In this document: piece by piece, positions 6,464 to 15,024 of the stretch
Numbering within the stretch: position 1 is the first letter of the stretch
How the letters are laid out: each line of letters starts with the position of its first letter
From: CAMLOF01 sp041913045
Lineage (GTDB): Bacteria; Pseudomonadota; Gammaproteobacteria; Burkholderiales; Burkholderiaceae_C
Length of the DNA: 23,849 nt
Direction of reading: 5' to 3'
Assembly (NCBI GenBank): GCA_041913045.1
Contig: JAYSGB010000046.1
Location: forward strand, 1-23,849
The notes under the pieces: model-generated
Seen by the model: the letters and a program-made list of their open reading frames with translations, nothing else
Databases searched by the model: none
Told to the model about the DNA's origin: nothing
Translations under genes and position numbers: made by a program

Positions 6464-7573
6464 ATGAGTTCTATCCCCGAGTATTCACGCGCGGCCGTGC
6501 TGCGCAAGTTCAAAGACCCGCTGCAGATCGAGGAGGTGCCGGTGCCCAAGCAGGTGGAGCCCGGTGCAGCCCTGGTCAAGATCGAGGCCTGCTCCATCTG
6601 CGGTACCGACGTGCACCTGTGGCAGGGATCACTGTCGCTCAAGGTGGACTTGCCGGTGATCATCGGTCACGAAATGGTGGGCCGCGTCGTGAAGCTTGGC
6701 CACATGGCCAACAGCGATTCGGTGGGCAATCCGCTGCGCGTGGGAGACCGGATTCTCTACACCCACACGTCTTGCAACAGCTGCTTTTTCTGCACCACGG
6801 CGCGTACGCCGACCCTGTGCATGAACCGTCGGGCGTACATGTACGAAACGATCGAGAAAGACCCCTTCCTGCTTGGAGGCTTCTCGGAATATGGCTACGT
6901 GCTGCCCCAGTCGGGCCGCCTGAAGGTTCCCGACAATGTTCCCGACGACCTGGCCAGTCTCTCGAGCTGCGCCCTGCGATCGGTGATGAACGCCATGTCG
7001 CAGCTCGGGCGCATCGATCCCAGCGAGACAGTGGTTATCCAGGGGGTTGGGCCCTTGGGCCTCCTGGCGATTGCCAACGCCAAGGTTCGCGGTGCGCGCA
7101 AGGTCATCGTGGTCGGAGCGCCGGCAGCGCGGCTGGAGCTGGCTCGCGAATTCGGGGCCGACGTCTGCATTACCGTGGAGGGCACCACGCCCCAGGAACG
7201 GCTCGAGCAGGTGCTCTCGCACACCAACGGCCTGGGCGCGGACATCGTGATGGAGTTCGCCGGCGTTCCCAGCGCTTTCGTCGAAGGCCTGCACTTGGCC
7301 CGCAAGGGGGGACGCTACCTCATCGTCGGGCAGCTGGGTGAGGGCAAGACCGAGTTCTCACCCTCGCTCATCGTGAAGAAGAACCTCACCGTGATCGGCT
7401 CGTTCTCGGGTGATGCGCGCAGCTATTCACTGGCGCTGGACTTCATCTCCGCCCACATGAACGACTTTCCCTTCCACAAGATGATCACCGGCCGCTACAA
7501 GCTGGCCGATGTGAATATCGCCATGGAGCGGATGAAGAACATGCAGGAGATCAAGCCGGTGATCACCGCCTGA
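6464..7573 (+). CDS. Zinc-dependent alcohol dehydrogenase (MDR superfamily)
   Basis: The 369-residue product is a medium-chain dehydrogenase oxidising an alcohol with NAD(P)+. Catalytic zinc ligands are visible: Cys46 in SICGTD and His69-Glu70 in IIGHEMVG. The structural zinc lobe has Cys104, Cys107, Cys110 and Cys119; the last spacing is one residue longer than the commonest pattern. The Rossmann motif GVGPLGLLAIANA lies in the middle. The start is seven bases after dctM, with only a weak GAGAAG before it. With the aldehyde dehydrogenase of the same operon it could turn a hydroxymethyl group into a carboxylate before CoA attachment. It could also oxidise a secondary alcohol; sequence does not decide. 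Confidence 0.9.
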   Translation: MSSIPEYSRAAVLRKFKDPLQIEEVPVPKQVEPGAALVKIEACSICGTDVHLWQGSLSLKVDLPVIIGHEMVGRVVKLGHMANSDSVGNPLRVGDRILYTHTSCNSCFFCTTARTPTLCMNRRAYMYETIEKDPFLLGGFSEYGYVLPQSGRLKVPDNVPDDLASLSSCALRSVMNAMSQLGRIDPSETVVIQGVGPLGLLAIANAKVRGARKVIVVGAPAARLELAREFGADVCITVEGTTPQERLEQVLSHTNGLGADIVMEFAGVPSAFVEGLHLARKGGRYLIVGQLGEGKTEFSPSLIVKKNLTVIGSFSGDARSYSLALDFISAHMNDFPFHKMITGRYKLADVNIAMERMKNMQEIKPVITA

Positions 7574-7586
7574 GGACACGTCGACC

Positions 7587-8750
7587 ATGAAGACATTCGA
7601 TCCGAATCTCACCGGTCCCCTGCACGATGTCCGCGTTCTGGACCTCTCGCGCCTGGTCGCAGGCAACATGTTGACCGCCTATCTTGCGGACTTCGGTGCC
7701 GACGTGATCAAGGTCGAGCGTGAGGGAGCCGGCGACGACCTGCGCAACTGGCGCGAGGCCGGCCACGACATCTACTGGAAGGTCTACGGCCGCAACAAGC
7801 GTTCTCTGGTGCTGGACCTGAAATCTGACGAAGGCCTGGAGCACCTGCGCCAGCTGGTCAAGCGTTCCCAGATCTTCATTGAGAACTTTGTTCCTGGAGG
7901 GCTGGAACGCATGGGCTTGGCGCCCGAGCAGCTGCTGGAGCTCAACCCCGCGCTGGTCATCGTGCGTGTTTCCGGATGGGGGCAGACCGGTCCCTTCAGC
8001 CACAAGCCGGGCTTTGGAACGCTGGTGGAAGCGATGTCGGGCTTTGCGCACCTGAACGGGTATGCCGATCGCCCCCCGGTTTTGCCGCCCTTGGCGCTGG
8101 CGGACATGGTGGCTGGCATCTACGGGGCCGCCGGCGTGCTGACCGCCCTGCGCGTGGCCGAGCAGCAGGGCCGCGGCCAAGTGGTCGATCTGTCACTGTT
8201 CGAGCCGATCTTCTCCGTGATTTCTTCTGAGGCGGCCAAGTACAAAGTGACGGGCGCGCCTACCATGCGCTCGGGTAACCAGTCCACGCATACGGCGCCG
8301 CGCAACATTTACCCGTGCAGCGATGGGCGCTACGTAGCCATGTCGGGCTCGATGCAGTCCATGGCAATGCGCATCCTCGACACGATCGGCCGCCCCGACC
8401 TGAAGGACGATCCGCGCTTTGCGACCAACGACCAGCGTGTGAACAACCGGGACGAGCTCGACGCCATCATTGGTGAGTTCATCGGGGCGCGGACCCAGGA
8501 GGAAAACCTTTCTCTGTTCGAGGCGGCCGGCGTTACCGTGGGGCCGGTCTGCTCCGTGGCGGACCTGCTCGACCACCCGTTTGTGAAAGGGCGGGAGGCT
8601 ATCGTGGAGCTGGAAGACCAGGACCTCGGCACGGTGCCCATGCACAACATCGTGCCGCGCCTCTCGCAAAGCCCAGGTGGCTTCCGCCGGCCTGCGCCCC
8701 GCCTGGGGGAGCACACGTCCGAGATCCTGGCCGAACTACAAGGCAATTGA
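7587..8750 (+). CDS. Class III CoA-transferase (CaiB/BaiF family)
   Basis: The 387-residue product belongs to the family that moves CoA from a donor such as succinyl-CoA to another carboxylic acid. The family core is clear: VLDLSRLVAG near the N-terminus, IKVE, GRNKRSLVLDL, ENFVPG, VSGWGQTGPF, and the catalytic Asp173 in LADMVAGIYGA. The C-terminal domain (HTAPRNIYPCSDG, AGVTVGPVCSVADLLDHP) is complete. It starts 13 bases after the alcohol dehydrogenase, and its TGA shares a base with the lyase ATG (TGATG), so the two are probably coupled. The pair suggests that the CoA ester made is cleaved at once. A paralogue lies at 19273-20490 and shares long blocks with it. Confidence 0.92.
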   Translation: MKTFDPNLTGPLHDVRVLDLSRLVAGNMLTAYLADFGADVIKVEREGAGDDLRNWREAGHDIYWKVYGRNKRSLVLDLKSDEGLEHLRQLVKRSQIFIENFVPGGLERMGLAPEQLLELNPALVIVRVSGWGQTGPFSHKPGFGTLVEAMSGFAHLNGYADRPPVLPPLALADMVAGIYGAAGVLTALRVAEQQGRGQVVDLSLFEPIFSVISSEAAKYKVTGAPTMRSGNQSTHTAPRNIYPCSDGRYVAMSGSMQSMAMRILDTIGRPDLKDDPRFATNDQRVNNRDELDAIIGEFIGARTQEENLSLFEAAGVTVGPVCSVADLLDHPFVKGREAIVELEDQDLGTVPMHNIVPRLSQSPGGFRRPAPRLGEHTSEILAELQGN

Positions 8751-9682
8751 TGACCGCTACCGCTAGCTCCTACGCACCCGTTGCGTCCCCCGCGCCCGCC
8801 TGGCGCTCCATCCTGTTCGTTCCGGCCACCAGTGATCGCTTTGTGGAGAGCGCCCTGCGCCAGCCGGCCGACGCCCTGCAGATCGACCTGGAGGACAGCG
8901 TTGCGCCCGACCAGAAGGCCCAGGCGAGAGAGCGTGTAGCCGCGATTGCCGACCGCTTTTCGCAGGCAGGTTACGGCGTCGTGGTACGGGTGAACCGTGC
9001 CTGGCGCCTCCTGGTGCGCGACCTGGAGGCGAGCGTGCGCGCCTCCGTACAGGCGGTCACCGTGCCCAAGGTGACCGACGCTTCGATGGTCCGGGCGGTG
9101 GCCGAGATACTGCTCGACCTTGAGCTTGCGGCCGGCCTGCAGCCCGGCCACACGCGCATCATTGCAATGATCGAAGACGCGCAGGGGCTGCACCACATGG
9201 CGGACATCGCCTGCGCGCACCCACGCGTGCAGGCCATCATCGTCGGAGCTGAGGACCTGGCGGTATCGTTGCAAATGAGCGTCGCCGACGATGGTCTTTA
9301 CGTGCCCAACGTCATGGCCGTCGCCGCGGCTCGCCGTGCAGGAGTGACGCCCCTGGGGTTCATAGGATCAGTGGCCGACTTCAAGGATGAAGACGAGTTT
9401 CGCGCCAAGCTGGAGCGCGCCCGGCGCCTGGGATTTGAAGGCACGTTCTGCATCCACCCCAAGCAGGTGGCTATCGCGAACTCGGCCTTCGGCCCCGATC
9501 CGGCTGAGGTGAGTCACGCCCGTGAACTGCTGGTAGAATTCGACGCCCAACTCGCCGCCGGGCGGGCTGCCTTCACCTTCAAGGGAAGGATGGTGGATCT
9601 GCCTGTCGTGGAGCAGGCGCGTGTTCTCGTCAGGCGGCACGAAGCGGTCCAGCGTCTTGAACTTCGCCGCGCCCCGGCCTGA
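8750..9682 (+). CDS. CitE-like / HpcH-HpaI family acyl-CoA lyase
   Basis: The 310-residue product resembles the beta-subunit-like CitE lyases (malyl-CoA, citramalyl-CoA and related), Mg2+-dependent TIM barrels that split a 3-hydroxyacyl-CoA into an acyl-CoA and an oxo compound. Seen are SILFVPATSDR, the DLEDSVAPD block (45-54), the substrate Arg80 in VVVRVN, and likely metal ligands Glu142 (MIEDAQG) and Asp169 (GAEDLA); CIHPKQV lies near the end. ATG 8750 was chosen over the TTG one codon earlier because it couples to the CoA-transferase stop. The preceding CoA-transferase supports a free-acid substrate activated in the cell. Which hydroxyacyl-CoA is cleaved is not known. Confidence 0.9.
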   Translation: MTATASSYAPVASPAPAWRSILFVPATSDRFVESALRQPADALQIDLEDSVAPDQKAQARERVAAIADRFSQAGYGVVVRVNRAWRLLVRDLEASVRASVQAVTVPKVTDASMVRAVAEILLDLELAAGLQPGHTRIIAMIEDAQGLHHMADIACAHPRVQAIIVGAEDLAVSLQMSVADDGLYVPNVMAVAAARRAGVTPLGFIGSVADFKDEDEFRAKLERARRLGFEGTFCIHPKQVAIANSAFGPDPAEVSHARELLVEFDAQLAAGRAAFTFKGRMVDLPVVEQARVLVRRHEAVQRLELRRAPA

Positions 9683-9734
9683 CGCGGTCCGGTAGCACTG
9701 AAGCTGCCCACACGTCAGCGCCACACCCTCCAGA

Positions 9735-10679
9735 ATGAATTTCAAGCAGCTCAGTTATTTCGTCGCCATTGCCGACCACAAATCGTTCTTGAAGGCGGCG
9801 CAGTCGCTGCACATCTCGCAGCCCACCGTCAGCGCGCAAATCAAGCTGCTGGAAGAAGAGTTACAGGTGGAGTTGCTCGAACGCCGCTTTGACGGAACCA
9901 TCCTGACGCCCGAGGGCCGCGATTTCCTCGTTCATGCGCGCACGGTGCTCAAGGCGCTGGAAGCGGCGCGGGACAGCATGAGGGTGCACCAGTCTGCGGA
10001 AGTGGGCCGCGTATCGGTGGGCATTCCCGGTTCACTCACTGGATTGCTGACCGTTCCCCTGACTGAATATGTGCTGCGCGAGTTGCCGAACGTGCAGCTT
10101 CGGGTGGTCTCGGGTCTTTCGGGGCACATCAGTCATTGGTTGCTGGACGGGTCCATTGACTTTGGCTTGGTCTACGGCAGCGGACCCATGCCGGGGCTGG
10201 ACCTTGAGCCCCTGCTTGAGGAAAACCTCTTCATCGTGGGGAGGAGCAAGGCGGCGCTCAAGCCCATGCTCAATACCAAAGGCGAATGTGAAGCCCGGCG
10301 CCTCGACGGCTTGCCGCTGGTCTTGCCCGGTCGGGAGCACGGACTGCGCATGGTGATAGAGGACGCCGTCGGTAGCTCGGTGCCGTTGCATGTCATCGCC
10401 GAGCTGGATGCCTCCGAACAGCTCAAGGAGATGGTGCGCCGCACGGGCTGCTACACCATCTCATCACTGGCGGCCATTCGCAACGACCCCCACGAGGCGA
10501 CGTACTGCGTAGCACCGATTGTCAATCCCAAGATCGTGCGAGTGGTCTCTCTCGCTCACACCACAGGACGGCCCTTGTCGCGGGCGGCCCGCCGCGTCGA
10601 GCGCAGCGTCAAGTCGCTTATTGCAAACGAACTCTCGCAAGGTTGGTGGACGACGGCCACTGATAGCTCAGGGGCTTGA
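9735..10679 (+). CDS. LysR-type transcriptional regulator (operon 1)
   Basis: The 314-residue regulator has the LysR helix-turn-helix in residues 1-60 (MNFKQLSYFVAIAD, FLKAAQSLHISQPTVSAQI, LLERR) and the usual effector-binding domain. The effector is probably the transported acid or a CoA ester derived from it. It lies on the same strand as the catabolic genes and 52 bases after the lyase, which is less common than the divergent layout of this family. No clear LysR box was found in that short gap. It is the likely controller of operon 1, acting near 1930-1980. The AT-richer promoter region there fits, but no convincing T-N11-A site was recognised. Confidence 0.9.
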   Translation: MNFKQLSYFVAIADHKSFLKAAQSLHISQPTVSAQIKLLEEELQVELLERRFDGTILTPEGRDFLVHARTVLKALEAARDSMRVHQSAEVGRVSVGIPGSLTGLLTVPLTEYVLRELPNVQLRVVSGLSGHISHWLLDGSIDFGLVYGSGPMPGLDLEPLLEENLFIVGRSKAALKPMLNTKGECEARRLDGLPLVLPGREHGLRMVIEDAVGSSVPLHVIAELDASEQLKEMVRRTGCYTISSLAAIRNDPHEATYCVAPIVNPKIVRVVSLAHTTGRPLSRAARRVERSVKSLIANELSQGWWTTATDSSGA

Positions 10680-10810
10680 ATCGACGGGGAATCTCTCCTG
10701 TGAAGCGGTTCCCTCCGCACTGACTCGACCCCTCAACGCCCCAGCCGATGGTCCAGCACGCGAAGGGTTTCCCTTGAGCTTGTTGTCTTTGAGTTCGATC
10801 CTCGGCACCG

Positions 10811-10834
10811 AGCCAGTGATGGCTCGCACTGGCT
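10811..10834 (-). terminator. Hairpin downstream of the small membrane-protein gene
   Basis: AGCCAGTG (10811-10818) and CACTGGCT (10827-10834) form a perfect 8-base stem with an 8-base loop, directly after the stop of the - strand gene ending at 10839. A second small stem CTCGG-CA-CCGAG (10801-10812) overlaps it. There is no U-run, so termination is uncertain. Confidence 0.35.
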
Positions 10835-10838
10835 GCCT

Positions 10839-11216
10839 TCAAAACTGCGGCGGAAGTTCCTCGGCTATGGCTTCCCGCTTTGCTTGATCAAAGGGATCGT
10901 GTTCGGCCTCGCCGATCTCCCCAGGGGTGCTGAGAGACAACACGACCGCTTGAGGCAGACGCGGCGCTTCGACCAATTTCACCTCCAAGCGTGTGCTGAG
11001 CACCGCTGCACCCAAAGCGGTGCTGAGTACCGCGAGCAGGAGCGCGAGCGCGCCGGAGGCACTCTTGCTTGAGGTCGCGTCGCGAGGAGGTTGCTGAGCC
11101 GGGGAGAGGACGTCCTGAACCTGCAACTGAACCTGCAACTTGAGGTCGCGCCATGAAAATAGCTGCGCGATGTGCAGGTGGGGTACATGCCAGTGAGGCA
11201 AGTGAAAGTGACTCAT
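10839..11216 (-). CDS. Small membrane protein with His-rich N-terminus, function unknown
   Basis: I do not recognise this 125-residue product. Its first 15 residues are unusually rich in His and aromatic residues (MSHFHLPHWHVPHLHI). A polar region with a short LQVQLQVQ repeat follows, then one convincing transmembrane helix (about residues 55-75, ALALLLAVLSTALGAAVL), then an acidic C-terminal tail. ATG 11216 is favoured over an ATG eight codons earlier because AAGGAG lies at 11223-11228, six bases upstream. That ribosome site and a hairpin just after the stop argue for a real gene. It stands alone between the operon 1 regulator (convergent) and acylphosphatase. The His cluster could bind metal, but that is a guess. 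Confidence 0.5.
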   Translation of the reverse strand: MSHFHLPHWHVPHLHIAQLFSWRDLKLQVQLQVQDVLSPAQQPPRDATSSKSASGALALLLAVLSTALGAAVLSTRLEVKLVEAPRLPQAVVLSLSTPGEIGEAEHDPFDQAKREAIAEELPPQF

Positions 11217-11240
11217 ACAGCGCTCCTTCGGCTCGGCCAT

Positions 11241-11650
11241 CGAGCCTGGGAGCAGTTATGAGCTGTTAGCGCAGCGGGCGCAAATACGTTACACGCTCAA
11301 CAATAAACGCGCCGACTTCCTGTCCGGTTTTGCGGTGTTTCCATTGGATGAGTTGCGCTGCGGCAGTTGGACGTCTGTTACGTTTTTGCGCCAGCCCACA
11401 CCTTGCTGCGCTCAAACTGGGTGACTGCTCGAAACCCCGCCCATGACCCGGTCGTCGATGGAAGTCCAGCCTTCCAGCACTTGTGGCCATTGAAGCGAAG
11501 AACTTGCATGAACAGATTCTTGCATGCGCAAAGACAGCCAGAAGTCAATTGACCACCCTCGCGGACGTCAAGCGGACCGACACTTCATGAGTGCAAAGGG
11601 GGCAGACCCCTACCCCAAAGCGGGTCAGGCTGGGTACGGTTTACTCGTGA
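11241..11650. other. About 400 bases with no recognisable gene
   Basis: Several short frames are open on both strands but none has a convincing ribosome site, family motif or domain. Apart from small G/C-rich inverted stretches (for example GGGGCAGACCCC near 11599), I see no RNA gene, long repeat or insertion-sequence end. It may be decayed coding sequence. Confidence 0.4.
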
Positions 11651-11983
11651 CTATGCCGTCGGCCACTGTAAAAAGTCAGCGAACTCTCCCTCACCAGGGC
11701 CAATGACTACCTCGGCCACCATGGCCGCTGTTGGTCCCCGCCGAGCCCACTCGGTAAGCTGCTCTAGTTGAGCCTGAGTTCCACAAGCCATGGCCTCAAC
11801 GGAGCCATCACTTCGGTTGCGAACCCACCCTGTCACCTCCAAGTGACGCGCTGCGTCAACCTTCGATGCGCGGTAGTAAACACCCTGGACCTTACCGCGA
11901 CTTTGCAAGCGAATGACTTTTCTGTCGAACGTTCCTGCGAGAATTGTAGGCTGCGTGTTCATGGTGGGGACTGGGCGAGCCAC
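11651..11983 (-). CDS. acyP: Acylphosphatase
   Basis: Acylphosphatases hydrolyse the carboxyl-phosphate bond of small acyl phosphates in the cytoplasm. Both family signatures are present: the phosphate-binding loop GKVQGVYYRAS with its catalytic Arg, and GWVRNRSDGSVEAMACG with the catalytic Asn. The product is 110 residues from GTG 11983, or 103 from the ATG at 11962. I prefer the GTG because a perfect AGGAG (11991-11995) lies seven bases upstream of it, whereas no ribosome site precedes the ATG; the extra N-terminal residues carry no motif. It lies 66 bases after ppc on the same strand and may share its transcript. Confidence 0.88.
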   Translation of the reverse strand: MARPVPTMNTQPTILAGTFDRKVIRLQSRGKVQGVYYRASKVDAARHLEVTGWVRNRSDGSVEAMACGTQAQLEQLTEWARRGPTAAMVAEVVIGPGEGEFADFLQWPTA

Positions 11984-11990
11984 TCAATGG

Positions 11991-11995
11991 CTCCT
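11991..11995 (-). promoter_or_regulatory. Ribosome binding site deciding the acyP start
   Basis: AGGAG on the - strand with a seven-base spacer to GTG 11983. It supports the GTG start over the in-frame ATG at 11962. Confidence 0.6.
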
Positions 11996-12049
11996 AAGGA
12001 AATTTATCAATTTCATGATGTACCACGCTCTACCACCTTCACTGGCTGA

Positions 12050-14842
12050 CTAGCCCGTGTTACGGAGGCCTGCCGCGATTCCGTTGATGGAGATATGCAT
12101 TCCCCGACGCACTGGCTCTTCTACGTCGCCGGCCCGAAATCTCCGTGTGAGTTCAACGTGCAGGTGGTGTAGCGGGTCGATGTAGGGAAACCTGTATTGA
12201 AGCGAAAGTTGCATCTCCGCGTTGTCTTCTACACGCCGCCGAGCACCCGTGATGAGGGCTAAAGCATCCAACGTCTTGTGCCATTCGGCCTCGATGGCTC
12301 CGAACACTCTATGCCGTAGCTTTTCGTCGTTGACCAACTCGGCGTAGCGCGCGCCCAATGCGAGGTCGCACTTCGCGAGCACCATGTCCATGTTGGACAG
12401 CAGTGTCCGGAAGAACGGCCACTGCGCATACATCCGCTGCAACAGTTCCTCCCGCTCCTTACGGACCACTAGGTCATTTGAGCTCTCCAGAAAGTCACTA
12501 ACTGCACTACCGAATCCATACCAACCGTTCAATGCAAGGCGACATTGCCCCCAGCTGAAGCTCCATGGAACTGCACGCAGTTGTTCGATGCTGCGCTTTG
12601 AAGCACGAGATGCCGGCCTAGAGCCCAGATTGAGCTCCGCGATTTCCAGGATGGGCGTGGCACCGAAAAAATAGTCGATGAAGTCAGGGGTCTCATAGAC
12701 CAATTTTCTGTATGCCTCCATGCTCAGCTGCGACAGTTCGCCGGCTGCATCCATGAACGCGGCAGGAGGCGTCTTAGAGGGGGCTAGGAGCGTGGCTTCC
12801 AAGGTCGCAGCCACAAGTGTTTCTAGGTTTCTGCGCCCGATTTCCCGGTTGGCGTACTTCGAGCCGATGACTTCACCTTGCTCAGTCAGGCGCAGTTGCC
12901 CCCGAACAGTGCCTGGAGGTTGGGCCAGGATGGCTTGATAGCTCGGACCACCACCGCGCCCGACGGTGCCCCCCCGCCCATGAAACATCCGAAGTCGAAT
13001 GGAGGGACGCTTTCCCTCGTTCAGCTCATCAAACAAGTACGCCAAATCCATGCCAGCGCGGTAGAGCTCCCAGCTACTGGTGAAGAGCCCCCCGTCTTTG
13101 TTGCTATCGCTGTAGCCAAGCATCACGTCCTGTTCTGCGCCTGAACGGCGAACAAGAGCGTCGATGCCTGGCAACGAATAGAAGTCACGGACAATTGGTG
13201 CTGCATTACGCAAGTCTTCGATGGTCTCGAACAGAGGAACCACAATCAGGTCGCAAATCGCATCCTCTTGCAGAGTCCCACGCATAAGGCCGGCCTCTTT
13301 TTGCAACACCAGAACTTCCAGTAGGTCACTAACCGACTCCGTGTGGCTGATGATGTAGTGTCTAATGGAGGACCGGCCATAGAGGCCATGTGAAACTCGA
13401 ACTTGAGTAAAGATGGCCAGCTCACCTACTGTGAGCGCTTCGTATTGTGCGTCAGGAATACACAGCGGCCGGGCGTCCTGCAGCAGCTTCATCAAGAGCG
13501 CCTGTTTTGCCGCCTCTGACAACTCCAAGTAGTTGGGTTCGATGCGAGCCACCTTTAGGAGGTCTGCCACTACAGCCTCATGCTTGTCCGAGCTCTGTCG
13601 CAAGTCGACCGTTGCAAGGTGGAAGCCAAACACCTCAACAGCACGAATAAGAGGTCTCAGACGTTGGTCAATCATTGACATGCCATGCTTGGCACGCAGT
13701 GAGGCTTCAATGACGCGCAAGTCAGCCAGGAACTCCTGTGCACTTCCGTATGGATTCTGGGGAGTAACCGCGTGGCGAGCGGCGATTCCTCCGGTCAGTT
13801 CAAACAGGGTCGCCGCGAGCCGAGAGTAAATGCCGGCCAGTGCACGACGGTAGGGCTCATCGCGCCGGTGCTCATTTAGGTCCGGCGAAGCGTCTGCGAG
13901 CGCTTGCATTTGTGGTGATACTTCGACCAACGCCGAGGACTGCGAGAGCTCCACTCCAAGACAATGGACTTCTGTCAAGTAGTGGCGCAGCGCGAGTTCA
14001 CATTGACGAACCAACGCGTACCTGAGCGTGTCTGCAGTGACATTCGGATTGCCGTCTCGGTCACCACCTATCCACTGCCCCATTCTCAAGAATGGGGCGA
14101 TGTCATTGCGACCGAGCGCATTCTCCAACTGCGAGTAAACACGAGGGATTTCGTGCAAGAAGGTTGCGTTGTAGTACGACAGGGCGTTTTCAATTTCATC
14201 CGCAACTGTCAGTGTAGAGAACCTCAACAAGCGGGTCTGCCACAGCTGGGTAACGCGGGTTCGAATTTGTAGCTCGTTTTCCATCATTGCGCGGACCAAC
14301 AAGAAGTCAGTCCGGCCGTTTAGCATTCGCTGCCGCACGCGCATGTCGTCCCTGGTCGCTAGCAATGTAGCGATTCCGCGCTCAGCCTCCAAAATGCTGC
14401 TGCGCTGTACTTCAGTCGGATGCGCGGTCAGCACCGGCGAAAGGTAGCCAGTCTCGAGGGTGGCGACCACCTCGTCCGCACCGATGCCCCTCTCGCGAAT
14501 CCGAGAAAGCGTTACCTCAAGGCTCCCTTCAATCGGGTCGCCGTTGCGCTCAGCCTCTGTCCGTCGACGGATTTGATGGCGGTCCTCAGCCAAGTTTGCC
14601 AGGTGGCTGAAGTAGGTAAATGCACGGATAACGCAGACTGTGGCAGGTGTGGATAGGCCCTGCAGCAGGCTCTTGAGCGCGCGGTCAGAGGATTGGTCTG
14701 CTTCGCGTCTAAACGCGACGGAGAGCGTTCGAATGTGCTCAATGGTGTCAAAAGTGTGCTGACCTTCTTGTTCAAGGATGACCTCACCAAGAATGCGCCC
14801 CAGCAACCGGATGTCGTCAATAAGGTCTTCTTCAGCGTTCAT
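12050..14842 (-). CDS. ppc: Phosphoenolpyruvate carboxylase
   Basis: PEP carboxylase fixes bicarbonate onto PEP to give oxaloacetate, refilling the TCA cycle. The 930-residue product is full length for bacterial forms. Seen are LTAHPTE with catalytic His141, GDRDGNPNVT, VEVFGFHLATVDLRQ, GYSDSNKDGG, the catalytic loop FHGRGGTVGRGGGP (His621, Arg623), and the family's invariant C-terminus RNTG. The N-terminus (LLGRILGEVI) aligns with known starts, supporting ATG 14842; only a weak GAGA precedes it. It lies 182 bases after glycerate 2-kinase on the same strand, so it could extend operon 2 or have its own promoter. Next to genes making 2-phosphoglycerate it would complete a path to oxaloacetate. 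Confidence 0.97.
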   Translation of the reverse strand: MNAEEDLIDDIRLLGRILGEVILEQEGQHTFDTIEHIRTLSVAFRREADQSSDRALKSLLQGLSTPATVCVIRAFTYFSHLANLAEDRHQIRRRTEAERNGDPIEGSLEVTLSRIRERGIGADEVVATLETGYLSPVLTAHPTEVQRSSILEAERGIATLLATRDDMRVRQRMLNGRTDFLLVRAMMENELQIRTRVTQLWQTRLLRFSTLTVADEIENALSYYNATFLHEIPRVYSQLENALGRNDIAPFLRMGQWIGGDRDGNPNVTADTLRYALVRQCELALRHYLTEVHCLGVELSQSSALVEVSPQMQALADASPDLNEHRRDEPYRRALAGIYSRLAATLFELTGGIAARHAVTPQNPYGSAQEFLADLRVIEASLRAKHGMSMIDQRLRPLIRAVEVFGFHLATVDLRQSSDKHEAVVADLLKVARIEPNYLELSEAAKQALLMKLLQDARPLCIPDAQYEALTVGELAIFTQVRVSHGLYGRSSIRHYIISHTESVSDLLEVLVLQKEAGLMRGTLQEDAICDLIVVPLFETIEDLRNAAPIVRDFYSLPGIDALVRRSGAEQDVMLGYSDSNKDGGLFTSSWELYRAGMDLAYLFDELNEGKRPSIRLRMFHGRGGTVGRGGGPSYQAILAQPPGTVRGQLRLTEQGEVIGSKYANREIGRRNLETLVAATLEATLLAPSKTPPAAFMDAAGELSQLSMEAYRKLVYETPDFIDYFFGATPILEIAELNLGSRPASRASKRSIEQLRAVPWSFSWGQCRLALNGWYGFGSAVSDFLESSNDLVVRKEREELLQRMYAQWPFFRTLLSNMDMVLAKCDLALGARYAELVNDEKLRHRVFGAIEAEWHKTLDALALITGARRRVEDNAEMQLSLQYRFPYIDPLHHLHVELTRRFRAGDVEEPVRRGMHISINGIAAGLRNTG

Positions 14843-15024
14843 AAACTGGTCTCAGTTAATTGAATAACACGCGCGGAATCGACTCTCTTACAGGTAAAAA
14901 GTTGAGTTAGAGACACCGACTTCCAGCGTTAGGGTTGCCGCCGATAGCGATAAGCGCAGTCGGCCATATGGATGGCATGGCTTAACGGAAAGGCAAACAC
15001 TTCACGGTTTGCAGAACCTCGTGC

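Noticed and set aside
11367..11706. Short + strand frames in the gap before acylphosphatase
   Set aside because: No ribosome site or family similarity, and the last one overlaps the acyP end; likely chance frames.
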